The notes beneath the pieces were generated by a model. The model saw only the letters and a program-made list of their open reading frames with translations, searched no databases and was not told the DNA's origin. The position numbers were made by a program, and so were the translations under genes. DNA of 64,000 bases from an uncultured Acidobacteriaceae bacterium (GTDB lineage Bacteria > Acidobacteriota > Terriglobia > Terriglobales > Acidobacteriaceae): positions 19,015-83,014 of the forward strand of contig CAIMKZ010000090.1 in NCBI GenBank assembly GCA_903842065.1. The letters run 5' to 3'. Positions within the stretch are counted from its first letter, which is position 1, and every line of letters begins with the position of its first letter. This document shows positions 54,048 to 63,036 of the stretch, one piece after another.

Positions 54048-54620
54048 TTTCCGTGGCGGGTTGGCGGATGCGGCTGGTCTGTACCCCACCGGGGACCCTC
54101 CCCCCCCATATTTTACGGTAAATTCGAGTTGATAAAGGGGTTAGCTTGGGGGTGCAGCGCTAAATTATCTCGATTGAATACTTTACCGTCAGATTATCCG
54201 GAATCAATAACTTACGGGAGATTTGAGGCGCTTGGAGGTCATTTCTTCGCGCTGCCCGGCCCCACCCTGCCGGAACAGCGCGAAGCCCCATGACCACCAA
54301 CTAATTTCCATTGTGCCTAGATGGCGGAAATAATCGGCAAGGTTGGGCGGAAATATTTTAGGGACCAGGGACTGAGGGACTAAGGGGCTGAGGGAAAAAC
54401 AACCGCAGGTCTTTCGACTCCAGTCGCCGCGGCGACCTTCGCTCAAGATGACAAGCGATGGAAGGGTTTCGAGGGTGAGGCTCACGGATGGCTGGGTTTG
54501 GGGATGTGGTCTCCCACCCTAGCCGAAAAAACAAAGACGCGGCGAGGGTGGGGCACCGAAAGTTTTGTGGTGGGGGGAGAGGTGGTGGTTGAGAGGGTAA
54601 GACGAGGCGGGACGGAATCG
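54024..54620. repeat. Gene-free region with several repeat types, including hairpin copy F
   Basis: Nearly 600 bases with no gene. It contains an AT-rich block (about 54108-54215) with ACGGTAAA (54115-54122) and its inverse TTTACCGT (54182-54189). At 54359-54395 there is an AGGGACT tandem repeat, the reverse-orientation relative of the one before obg. Hairpin copy F is at 54510-54557 (CCCACCCTAGCC with GGCGAGGGTGGG, 16-nt loop, then GCACC). The convergent genes on either side end at 54023 and 54621. Confidence 0.6.
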
Positions 54621-56075
54621 TTACCGGCGGATGCGCAGCAGGGCAGGGCGGTCGATGATGTTGCCGTCTTCGATGAGGGTGGAGATATTGCGGGCGTTCC
54701 AGATGCTGAAGGTGGGGTCGCCGGAGACTACCAGGATGTCTGCGCGGCGGCCGGGGGCGATGAGGCCGAGCTCGTTCCAGCCGAACTGCTGGGCGTAGTT
54801 GCTGGTGGCGGCGGCGAGGGCTTCGCGGGGAGAGAGGCCGAGGCGGACCAGCATCTCGAGTTCGGTGTGGAGCGAGACGCCGGGCATGGTTCCCATGGCG
54901 TCAGCGCCGGAGCCGGCGAGGTAGTGGGGGAAGGCGGCGAAGATGGTGGCGTTGATCTGCCAGATGCGGCGGGCCTGCTGCTGGGCCTTCTTTTGCGCGT
55001 CGGCCTGAAGGTAACGCTGGCCTGCGCTGGGGAGGCGGCGGGCCCAGGCGGGGAGTGGAAACTCCATCTCGCCGGTTTCTGAGTTGGTGGGGCGGTACAT
55101 GCGGTGGGGATCGAGGAGCTGCGCGGTGGGTTCCTTCCAGAGGTTTCGGTGCGCTGGCAGCAGCACGTAACTGAGGCTGAAGGTGGGCAGCAGCGCCGAG
55201 CGATGGGCGGCGATGAAGCGGGCGTAGTTGCGCAGGCGGAGATCGGTGGGCGGAACGTGCTCGGCGTAATCGAAGGCGGTGTTTGCCGAGGGGCCAAAGG
55301 GGTCGTCGTAGAGGGGGCGCTGAAGCTCGTCGGGGATGACGCCGAGGGTGTAGCGCTCGGCGTGGACGAGTGCGTCGACGCCGGCCTCGATGCCGACTCT
55401 GGGAGGAGTGGCGGCGAAATTGGCGTAGACGGCCATGTGGAGTTCGTGGGCGTGGGTGACGATCCACTGGGTGTTGGCGGCGGTGACAGCGGGTCCGATG
55501 TAAAGGACGCGGGTGCCGAGTTTGGCGGTGTCGGCCATCTGGCGGGCGATGTCCTGGGGGACGAGCTCGGCGGGATGGGGGCCTTCGCGGAGTTTTTCGA
55601 CCCACTCGGGACGGCGGGCGAGCAGGCTCCAGTTGTCGGTGGCTCCAACGGAGTCGATGGCGTAGATGTGGGGGCTGGGCGAGACGGCGAAGTCGATGAA
55701 ACCGTGCTTGGAGTCGGCGCGGGCGACGACGGTGGTGACGCCCATGTAGAGGTGGGCGTTGGCTTCAGCTTGGGAGTTGACGCCCGCGAATCCGTCGATG
55801 AGGCCGGGGATGATGAACTTGCCAGCGCAGTCGATGACCTGGGCGCCCTTGGGAATGGCGATGGAGGATGCTGGGCCGACCTCGACGATGCGGCCTTCGC
55901 GGACGATGACGACGGCGTTGGGGATGTCGCGTGCCGACTCGCCCCAGTTGGTGAGGTCGATGACGGTTCCGCCGGCCAGGACGAGTGGCGCTGGTTCAGT
56001 CTGCGCGAGCGAGGGCAGTGGGGCAAGGACCACTGCACAGGCAAGCGCGGATAGAACTCGGATCAGTCGCATCAT
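54621..56075 (-). CDS. Secreted amidohydrolase-family protein with altered metal motif
   Basis: 484 residues from ATG 56075, which overlaps the stop of the upstream gene (TAATG); the frame extends to 57104 only as overlap. Signal peptide (VLSALACAVVLAPLPSLAQ), then an amidohydrolase composite domain (LVLAGGTVIDLTNWGES, GRIVEVGPASSIAIPKGAQVID) and a TIM-barrel (IVTHAHELHMAV, GVDALVHAERY, LHTELEMLVRLGLSPREALAAATSN, LGLIAPGRRADILVVSGDP). The usual PGLIDxHxH site reads PGLIDGFAG at 90-98, so the first two metal-binding histidines are missing. Later His residues remain. Activity may be lost, mononuclear or different; the imidazolonepropionase-like subfamily is the nearest guess. Confidence 0.82.
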   Translation of the reverse strand: MMRLIRVLSALACAVVLAPLPSLAQTEPAPLVLAGGTVIDLTNWGESARDIPNAVVIVREGRIVEVGPASSIAIPKGAQVIDCAGKFIIPGLIDGFAGVNSQAEANAHLYMGVTTVVARADSKHGFIDFAVSPSPHIYAIDSVGATDNWSLLARRPEWVEKLREGPHPAELVPQDIARQMADTAKLGTRVLYIGPAVTAANTQWIVTHAHELHMAVYANFAATPPRVGIEAGVDALVHAERYTLGVIPDELQRPLYDDPFGPSANTAFDYAEHVPPTDLRLRNYARFIAAHRSALLPTFSLSYVLLPAHRNLWKEPTAQLLDPHRMYRPTNSETGEMEFPLPAWARRLPSAGQRYLQADAQKKAQQQARRIWQINATIFAAFPHYLAGSGADAMGTMPGVSLHTELEMLVRLGLSPREALAAATSNYAQQFGWNELGLIAPGRRADILVVSGDPTFSIWNARNISTLIEDGNIIDRPALLRIRR

Positions 56076-57559
56076 TAGTCTGAAGAGGATTTTCGCACAG
56101 CAGGGCTGTTTTGATCGTCCCACGGAGGGGTTACGTTCGCGGCAGTGTCCGAAAATCGGACACTGAGCGCTGCAGCGGCGGCAAGGATGAAGATGGGAAA
56201 GCACTGGATGGAGTAGCGCGGCTCCGGGGCCTCGAGTGTGGCGAGAAGCGCGAAGCGGAAGAGCAGGTAAGCGCCCAGCATCCATGCGAAGGGTACGCGG
56301 CGGCAGAGGAACCCCCATGCGGCCGCGGCGACGAAGGCCAGGTTGAGCAGGCCGAGGAGAATCGCGGCGGTGGTTTGGCCGGGGCGCGTGCTCCAGGCCC
56401 ACCAGTTGGGTTCGAGGCTGAACTCGTCGGTGCGGGGTCGGAAGACCTGGTCGCCGATGCGCAGGATGGGGAGCCAGACGTAGTAGCGGATGGGGTGTGC
56501 TTGTACACGCTCGGCGGCGAGTGCGGCAAAGCGGGCGTCGAAAGCGGCCGAGGTGGACAGGACGCGGTTGTAGTCGGCGATGAGGGCCAGTGTCTGCTCG
56601 CGCTGTGCGGGTGAGTCGAAGGCGCGCGTGGGCAGGTTGGCGGGGTCGATGGTCGCTTCGCCGACGTGCCACCAGACGTTGGCGGTGGAGACGTATTCGA
56701 TGGACCAGGTGCGCAGCCAGCGATGGATGCCGGCGTTGTCTCGCTCTCCGGGGTCGGCGATGTAGCGGGGAGCGAGGGGCTGAAAGACGCGGAAGTCGAT
56801 CCAGTTGCGGGCGGCCCAGACGGCTGTTGGCAGCAGGGCGAGGAGCGAGAAGACGGCGGTGGCTGCGAGGGCGCGGCGGAGGTTGCGGCCGTGGTTTTGG
56901 CTGCGGGTGCGGAGGGTGTAGCAGAAGATTCCGATGGCGAGCGCGGCGGGCAGGATTGCGCCGTCGGGCCTGAGCAGCATGGCGAGGGCCGAGGCGCTGG
57001 CGGCCAGCAGCATGGCGCGGATGTCGCGCGCGCCGGATTGTTCGGCGGCGATGGCGCGGCCTGCGGCGTAGATGCCGAGCGAGACGGCAAAGATGGACAG
57101 GCACTCGGTCATGGCGGTGCCGGCCTCAGCCGCGGTGAAGGGGCAGAGCATGGCGAGAGCCAGCGTGATCTCACCGGCGCGCTCAGAGAGGAAGCGGCGC
57201 GCGAAGGCGGCGATCAGCAGGCCGGCGGCGATGTCGGCCACGGCCTGGAAGAGATAGAGGGCCACCATCCATCCGCTGTTGGCCAGACTGCCGAAGATCG
57301 AGTCAAAGAGAGCGAGCAGGATGGGATACGCGGGCAGACGGAAGAGGCTGGGGTGGAGATTGGCTCCGGAACCCATGCCGTAGGTGCCGTGATGAAGAAG
57401 ATTGCGCCCCAGCTCGAGATAGTCCCATGTGTCCCAGTCGACGGTGCGGGGAATGTAGATGAGGACGAGTCTGAGGACGAGACCCATGGCGATCCAGAGC
57501 AGCCAGCGGCGCGGCCAGCGCGGTGGTCGGGTGGAAGGAGGCATGTTCGAAGGATACAA
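56075..57559 (-). CDS. GT-C glycosyltransferase (ArnT/PMT-like, GT39 type)
   Basis: About 490 residues with ~10 transmembrane helices and a first periplasmic loop containing VDWDTWDYLELGRNLL, where acidic residues are expected in polyprenyl-phosphate-sugar transferases. Hydrophobic segments such as WIAMGLVLRLVLIYIP and LALLPTAVWAARNW fit the GT39/PMT_2 group. Donor and acceptor are unknown. Start choices are TTG 57559 or ATG 57544 (MPPSTRPPR). It lies 24-39 nt downstream of dxs, and its stop overlaps the amidohydrolase start by one base, so the three genes look like one unit. Confidence 0.8.
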   Translation of the reverse strand: MYPSNMPPSTRPPRWPRRWLLWIAMGLVLRLVLIYIPRTVDWDTWDYLELGRNLLHHGTYGMGSGANLHPSLFRLPAYPILLALFDSIFGSLANSGWMVALYLFQAVADIAAGLLIAAFARRFLSERAGEITLALAMLCPFTAAEAGTAMTECLSIFAVSLGIYAAGRAIAAEQSGARDIRAMLLAASASALAMLLRPDGAILPAALAIGIFCYTLRTRSQNHGRNLRRALAATAVFSLLALLPTAVWAARNWIDFRVFQPLAPRYIADPGERDNAGIHRWLRTWSIEYVSTANVWWHVGEATIDPANLPTRAFDSPAQREQTLALIADYNRVLSTSAAFDARFAALAAERVQAHPIRYYVWLPILRIGDQVFRPRTDEFSLEPNWWAWSTRPGQTTAAILLGLLNLAFVAAAAWGFLCRRVPFAWMLGAYLLFRFALLATLEAPEPRYSIQCFPIFILAAAAALSVRFSDTAANVTPPWDDQNSPAVRKSSSD

Positions 57560-57583
57560 GAGCCAGTTGACAGTGATCAGTTG

Positions 57584-59458
57584 TCAGGAAACCTTGCGGC
57601 TGCTGAGCAGGGGAAGGACTTGATCTAAGGCTGCGTCCACTGTGATTCCGTGGCGTGCGCGGAGCTGGTCGACTTTCCCGTGTTCGATAAAGCGGTCGGG
57701 CCAGGCGATGCGGACTACGGGAAGGACTGAGCCCATATCATCGAGAGCCTCGACCACGGCCGAGCCAAAGCCGCCCATCTTTACGTGGTCTTCGAAGGTG
57801 ACGAAGGCGGCGACGCGCTGGGCGTAGTTGGATAGCATCTCGCGGTCGAGTGGCTTGACGAAGCGCGGGTTGACGACCGCGGACGAGAAGCCCTCGCGTG
57901 CGAGGCGAGCGCCGAGCTGGCGGGCGAGCGGCATCATGGTGCCGAGTCCGAGGATGCAGACGTCGCTGCCGTTGCTCTCGACTTCAGCCTTGCCGATGGG
58001 GAGCGCAACGGGCGCGGGCTTGCGCGGGACTCCGGCGACGACGCCGCGGGGGTAGCGGATGGCGCTCGGGCCGGGGAGATCCATGGCGGTCTTCATCATG
58101 CAGGCGAGTTCGTCTTCGTCCTTGGGGGCCATGAGGACGATGTCGGGGATGGAGCGCAGATAAGCGATATCGAAGAGGCCGTGATGGGTGGGGCCGTCGT
58201 CGCCAGAGAGGCCGGCGCGGTCCATGCAGAAGAGCACAGGCAGATGTTGCAGGCACACGTCGTGGACGATGCAGTCGAAGGCGCGCTGGAGGAAGCTGGA
58301 GTAGATGGCGCAGACTGGGCGGAAGCCGCTTGTGGCCATTCCGGCGGCGAAGATGACGCCGTGCTCCTCGGCGATGCCGACGTCGAAGTACTTTTTTGGA
58401 TGCCGGGCGCGGAAGATGTCGAGGCCTGTACCGCTGGGCATAGCCGCGGTAATGCCAACGATGCGCTCGTCGGTGTCGGCCAGGTCGGCCAGCGTGGTGG
58501 CGAAGACCTCGGCGTAGGTGGGCATGCCGCTGGGATCGGTTTCGCCGGTCTCGGGGTCGTAGGGGCCAAGGCCGTGAAACTTCTTCTGGCCGTCGAGGGC
58601 GGGCTGGAAGCCGCGTCCCTTCTGGGTGATGATGTGCAGCAGCACCGGCTCGTTGAGGGTTTTGAGGACGTTGAAGGTCTCAATGAGCAGCGGAATGTTG
58701 TGGCCGTCGATGGGGCCGAAGTATCGCAGCCCGAACTCCTCAAAGATGATCGAGGGCCAGAGCATGCTCTTAGCGGCTTCTTCCGCGCGGCGCACAACGG
58801 TTGCGGCGGTCTTGCCGCCGAAGCGCTCAATGAGTTTTGTGGCGCGGTCGTGCATGTGCCGGTAGTGCTCGTTGGTGGCGATGCGGTGGAAGTAGCCTGC
58901 GATTGCGCCGACGTTGCGGTCGATGGACCACTCGTTGTCGTTGAGCACGACGATGAGGCGGCGGGTCTGCTCGGCGATGTTGTTGAGGGCTTCAAAGGAG
59001 ATGCCGTTGGTGAAGGCGCCGTCGCCGGCTACAGCGACGACATTCTCATGTCCACCGGCCAGATCGCGGGCCACGGCCATGCCGAGCGCGGCAGAGAGGG
59101 CGGTTCCGGCGTGGCCTGCTCCGTAGCAGTCGTGCTCGCTCTCGGTGCGCAGCATGAAGCCGTTGAGCCCGCCGGGCTGGCGGATGGTGTCCATGCGATC
59201 GCGGCGGCCGGTGAGAATCTTGTGGATGTATGCCTGGTGGCTGACGTCGAAGAGAAACTTGTCTTCGGGCGTCGAGAAGACGTAGTGCATGGCGAGCGTG
59301 AGTTCGACGACGCCGAGGTTGGGGCCGAGGTGGCCGCCGGTGCGCGAGAGAGTCTGAATGAGGAACTCGCGGATCTCTTCAGCGAGCTGGGGCAACTGCT
59401 GGACGGTAAGCTTTTTAAGATCTGCGGGGGAATGAATCGAGTCGAGCAGAGTCGCCAT
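57584..59458 (-). CDS. dxs: 1-Deoxy-D-xylulose-5-phosphate synthase
   Basis: Thiamine-dependent first enzyme of the MEP isoprenoid pathway, joining pyruvate and glyceraldehyde-3-phosphate. 624 residues. The TPP motif is VAGDGAFTNGISFEALNNIAE; GLGPYDPETGE and the transketolase part DRAGLSGDDGPTHHGLFD and AIRYPRGVV are diagnostic, followed by a C-terminal transketolase_C domain. ATG 59458 has AAGGA 5 nt upstream. With ispH at 30040 it gives the window two MEP-pathway genes, which feed the hopanoid locus. Confidence 0.97.
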   Translation of the reverse strand: MATLLDSIHSPADLKKLTVQQLPQLAEEIREFLIQTLSRTGGHLGPNLGVVELTLAMHYVFSTPEDKFLFDVSHQAYIHKILTGRRDRMDTIRQPGGLNGFMLRTESEHDCYGAGHAGTALSAALGMAVARDLAGGHENVVAVAGDGAFTNGISFEALNNIAEQTRRLIVVLNDNEWSIDRNVGAIAGYFHRIATNEHYRHMHDRATKLIERFGGKTAATVVRRAEEAAKSMLWPSIIFEEFGLRYFGPIDGHNIPLLIETFNVLKTLNEPVLLHIITQKGRGFQPALDGQKKFHGLGPYDPETGETDPSGMPTYAEVFATTLADLADTDERIVGITAAMPSGTGLDIFRARHPKKYFDVGIAEEHGVIFAAGMATSGFRPVCAIYSSFLQRAFDCIVHDVCLQHLPVLFCMDRAGLSGDDGPTHHGLFDIAYLRSIPDIVLMAPKDEDELACMMKTAMDLPGPSAIRYPRGVVAGVPRKPAPVALPIGKAEVESNGSDVCILGLGTMMPLARQLGARLAREGFSSAVVNPRFVKPLDREMLSNYAQRVAAFVTFEDHVKMGGFGSAVVEALDDMGSVLPVVRIAWPDRFIEHGKVDQLRARHGITVDAALDQVLPLLSSRKVS

Positions 59459-59694
59459 GGTTTCCTTCTGGTTGGGCAGTGTCCGGCGGAGTGATAGACC
59501 CAGGGGAATTGAAAAGACCCCGGGGCCGGGGCCGTCGCGGCGTCGGTTGCCAGACCCTAGTATAACCGGGGTCTCGAATGCGCATTTTCATCCGTTGGAT
59601 GCGCGGGCGCGCCTGAGGTGGGTATGAGCGGTCTGGCCGGTTCCAGACGGCTCGCGGCAGGGTTTACGATGGGCGTAGTGAGGTATCTCTTTCG

Positions 59695-60273
59695 ATGCGT
59701 GCGACGATGAGGGTTTGGGACGGACTGGGCGGGTTGATTCATGTGGGCGTGCTGGTTTTGTTGCTGGCGGGCGCGGGTTCGGCCCAGGCGCAACTGGCGC
59801 TGCCCAACCCGGCAAAGACGAACGCACCGAATCCGCTCGTGAACAGCACGGTCAAACCGGGAAAGATGATCTTGTTCGAACTCGAAGCGCGCTTTGCCAA
59901 AGACGTGCTCGAGAAGGGCGGGGCAGGCTTTGCCGAGTGGTTTGCCGAGGACGGCGTGGCGCTGGGCAATGGCTCTGCGCCATTGATCGGCAAGGTGGCG
60001 GTTGCCAAGTCAGCCAACTGGCCGGCGCAGGGCTATCAGTTGACCTGGACCCCGACCGATGCGGTGATGGGGCCTTCCGGCGACATGGGCTACACTTGGG
60101 GCCACTTTGAGGGCAAAAGCAAGGACGCCAACGGCAATCCAGTGGTGACCGGCGGCCGCTACATGACGGTGTGGCGCAAGCAGCCGGATGGCAACTGGAA
60201 GGTTGTGCTGGATGCCGGGGCCAACGACGCTCCCAACGCCGGCGACTGCTGCAAGCTGCCAACCGCTCCCTGA
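59695..60273 (+). CDS. Secreted SnoaL/NTF2-fold (DUF4440-like) protein
   Basis: 192 residues with a signal peptide (IHVGVLVLLLAGAGSAQAQ) and an NTF2-like domain: MILFELEARFAKDVLEKGGAGFAEWFAEDGVAL, then LTWTPTDAVMGPSGDMGYTWGHFEG and GRYMTVWRKQPDGNWKVVLDAG. The closing WRKQPDGNWKVV strand is typical of DUF4440 proteins, whose reactions are mostly unknown. ATG 59695 or ATG 59707 could start it. It is divergent from dxs. Confidence 0.78.
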   Translation: MRATMRVWDGLGGLIHVGVLVLLLAGAGSAQAQLALPNPAKTNAPNPLVNSTVKPGKMILFELEARFAKDVLEKGGAGFAEWFAEDGVALGNGSAPLIGKVAVAKSANWPAQGYQLTWTPTDAVMGPSGDMGYTWGHFEGKSKDANGNPVVTGGRYMTVWRKQPDGNWKVVLDAGANDAPNAGDCCKLPTAP

Positions 60274-60322
60274 CACGAGAGGTTTGCCGGGGCTCGGGGG
60301 GATCGGAAGACTGAGCGGATAG

Positions 60323-60345
60323 GTTACTATAGCTTACTATAGTAA
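60323..60345 (+). promoter_or_regulatory. Candidate operator upstream of the histidine kinase
   Basis: TTACTATAG occurs twice in tandem (60324-60332 and 60334-60342), and the second copy is part of the perfect 12-bp palindrome TTACTATAGTAA (60334-60345). It is AT-rich in a GC-rich setting, about 155 nt before the kinase start. It may be a regulator site or promoter; this is inferred. Confidence 0.45.
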
Positions 60346-60500
60346 TGTGTTACCTATTACATCTGTTCCATACTTCCTATGCACGAATGTTGCAGGGCTT
60401 TTGTGCCTTCTGACCGGGAAGTGTGAGGGTAAAACGGCAAAAATAGTCGGATACTGACAATCGGGTGCGTACGCGATGTGCGCATTGTCAGGCTTTACTT

Positions 60501-62858
60501 ATGGCAGAGAACATGGAATCGACGCTGCGGCCGGAGCTTACGCTCTTTGACCGCAATCAGGATCCAGCGCTGGACGAGCTCACTGAGCTTGCGGCGGTTC
60601 TGTGCTCGGCGGACTTCGCCTACATCGGCTGGATGGACTCAAGCCGCCTGTGGTTCAAATCGCGGTTTGGGTTTACCGCAATCGAGCAGCCCCGGGCGTC
60701 GACGGCCTGCCAGTGGATGCTGGGTACCGGTCAGCCATCGCTCATCAACGAGGCAGGTAAGGACGGTCGTTTCCCGCCGGAGGGGATTCCGCTGGCCGGG
60801 ACGGCGTTGTGTCATTCCTATGTCGGAGTTCCGCTGCGCAACAGCGCGCAGGATGTTGTGGGGACGCTGGCCGTGCTGGCGCGGCAGCCGCACCGGTTCA
60901 CGCCCGAGCATGTGACCCTGCTGGACGTTCTTGGCAGGCAGGCAATTACGCGGCTGGAGCTTTACGCGAGGATTCGCGCCCAGGAGAATGCGCAGCGCGC
61001 TCAGCAGCGCAGCGAGCGCACCCTTGCAGTCGAGCGGCTGTTTGTGGCCGCCACGATCGATTCGATTCCCGCGCTGGTGATGGTGCTGGACACGGCCGGT
61101 CGCATTGTGCGGATGAACCACTCCTGCGCGCAGTTGACTGGATTGAGCGAGACCAACTCGGTGGGGCGTCCGCTGGTGGATCTGGTTTTGGAGCCCGGCG
61201 ATCGGGAGTGGGTTTCCGCCCGGTTGCAAGAGGCCGCGCAAGGGCAAGACTCCGGCCCCCACGAGACCCAGTGGCGGGCTGCGGGAGGCGAACCACGGCG
61301 GGTGAGCTGGACGCTGCGTTCGCTGGCCGGCTCGGATAAAGATATTCAATATGTGATCTTGAGCGGGCAGGACGTTACCGACAAACGGCAGATGGAGGCG
61401 GCCCTGCTGTCGTCGGCGGCCCGATATCGCGAGGTTGTCGAGAGCAGTCTTGGTTTTGTGTTTACCTGCGCTCTGGACGGGCGGCTTACTTCGCTCAACG
61501 CATTTACCGCCGAGACGCTCGGTTACCCGGCCGATGTTCTGGTGGGCCGGTTGATTACTGACATGATGGACAACGCCGGCGCAGGCCAGTTCCTTGAGTG
61601 CCTGCACGCGGTGGGCGAGGGCGGCGAGTGGCAGGGTGCGATTCCGTTGCGCCGCAGCGATGGCGTGATGCGGCGGATTGCGTTCCGCGTCAGGCTGGCC
61701 GAGATCTCCGGCGAGCGGCCGTTTGTGCTGGCTCACGGCATGGATGTGACCGAGCAGCACGAGGCCGAGCAGGCTTTGCATCTGGCTACACGGCAGAGAG
61801 AATTGATCCTGGAGTCGGTGGGCGACGGCATCTACGGCATCGACCTGAATGGACGCTTGACCTTTATCAACGAGGCCGGAGCGCGGATGCTGGGCTACAC
61901 GCCGGATCAACTGGCCGGCTGCGACGTGCTGCGCGTGTTGAACCACAGCAACACGGAGGGCGTCCTTTACAGCGATCTGACCAATCCGATCCTGCTGGCG
62001 CTGCGCCGGTCTGAAGCGATTCGAATGCGCGGCGAGGTGTTTCTGCGCAGGGACGGCAGCTCGGTCCCGGTGGAGTATGCGGCCAACCCGATCGTCGAAG
62101 ACGGGCGGGTCACGGGCATGGTGGTCGTCTTCCAGGACGTGTCGGAACGGCTGCGGCTGGAGCGGATGAAGGACGAGTTCATCTCGACGGTGAGCCACGA
62201 GCTTAAGACGCCGATCACGTCGATGCGCGCCTCGCTGGGTTTGATCCAGTCGGGCTCGCTCGAAAAACGGCCCGAAAAGCAGCGCCAACTGATTGAAGTG
62301 GCGCTGGGCAACTGCGACCGGCTGAGCCGACTGGTCAACGACATTCTCGACTTCGACAACGTGAAGCAGGGCCGTTTGCCGATGCACCGGGCGGAGATCG
62401 AGCCTATCGACCTGCTGCGGCGCGCCTCGGACATTGCGCATCCGGCGGCGACACATGCGCGCATTGGATTCAAGATCGATGCGCCCGGAGTGCCGAAGGT
62501 GAATGCGGATGAGGATCGCGTACTACAGGTGCTGAACGAGCTGGTGACCAACGCTATCAAGTTTTCGCCGCCCGATACAACGATCCGGCTGGCGGCCGCG
62601 CCGGTCGAGGGCGGGGCCGAGGTGCGGTTCACGGTCGAGGACCAGGGCCGCGGCATCGCGCCAGAAAAACTGGAGCGCATCTTCGAGATGTTTCAGCAGG
62701 GCGACGCGTCGGACTCGCGCGCGCTGGGCGGCACGGGCCTCGGTCTGGCGCTTTGCCGCAGCATCATTGAGCAGCACGGCGGACGGATGTGGGCTGAGAG
62801 TACAGTGGGTAAGGGAAGCCGGCTGATGTTTACGCTGCCCATGGCGGTACAAAAGTAA
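60501..62858 (+). CDS. GAF/PAS sensor histidine kinase
   Basis: 785 residues from ATG 60501 (MAENMESTLRPEL); GTG 60465 would add 12. No transmembrane segment is visible, so it is probably cytoplasmic. A GAF domain (about 20-165, with FAYIGWMDSSRLWFKSRFG) is followed by three PAS domains (about 185, 310 and 430 onward, e.g. ILESVGDGIYGIDLNGRLTFIN), HisKA with the phospho-acceptor His566 in FISTVSHELKTPITSM, and HATPase_c with N box NELVTNAIKFS, G1 DQGRGIAP and G2 GGTGLGLALC. No receiver domain and no response regulator adjoin it, so it is an orphan kinase. The signal is unknown. Confidence 0.92.
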   Translation: MAENMESTLRPELTLFDRNQDPALDELTELAAVLCSADFAYIGWMDSSRLWFKSRFGFTAIEQPRASTACQWMLGTGQPSLINEAGKDGRFPPEGIPLAGTALCHSYVGVPLRNSAQDVVGTLAVLARQPHRFTPEHVTLLDVLGRQAITRLELYARIRAQENAQRAQQRSERTLAVERLFVAATIDSIPALVMVLDTAGRIVRMNHSCAQLTGLSETNSVGRPLVDLVLEPGDREWVSARLQEAAQGQDSGPHETQWRAAGGEPRRVSWTLRSLAGSDKDIQYVILSGQDVTDKRQMEAALLSSAARYREVVESSLGFVFTCALDGRLTSLNAFTAETLGYPADVLVGRLITDMMDNAGAGQFLECLHAVGEGGEWQGAIPLRRSDGVMRRIAFRVRLAEISGERPFVLAHGMDVTEQHEAEQALHLATRQRELILESVGDGIYGIDLNGRLTFINEAGARMLGYTPDQLAGCDVLRVLNHSNTEGVLYSDLTNPILLALRRSEAIRMRGEVFLRRDGSSVPVEYAANPIVEDGRVTGMVVVFQDVSERLRLERMKDEFISTVSHELKTPITSMRASLGLIQSGSLEKRPEKQRQLIEVALGNCDRLSRLVNDILDFDNVKQGRLPMHRAEIEPIDLLRRASDIAHPAATHARIGFKIDAPGVPKVNADEDRVLQVLNELVTNAIKFSPPDTTIRLAAAPVEGGAEVRFTVEDQGRGIAPEKLERIFEMFQQGDASDSRALGGTGLGLALCRSIIEQHGGRMWAESTVGKGSRLMFTLPMAVQK

Positions 62859-63036
62859 CTCAATGTGATTTGAAGCACTTGACATTGATTGAGCTTGGCG
62901 CAAACCTCTGATAAGTCGCGCAAGTCGAAGGACCACGGGTCTTGTTGTTGACTTTCACCACAGGTTGTTTAACCCCCTCCATCAGAGATGGAGTGCGTCT
63001 TTCTTTGCATCCATATGTCAAGGCGCAAGAGGTGTC

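Noticed and set aside
56076..57104. Upstream extension of the amidohydrolase frame to 57104
   Set aside because: It overlaps the glycosyltransferase gene in another frame, and the signal peptide begins at 56075.
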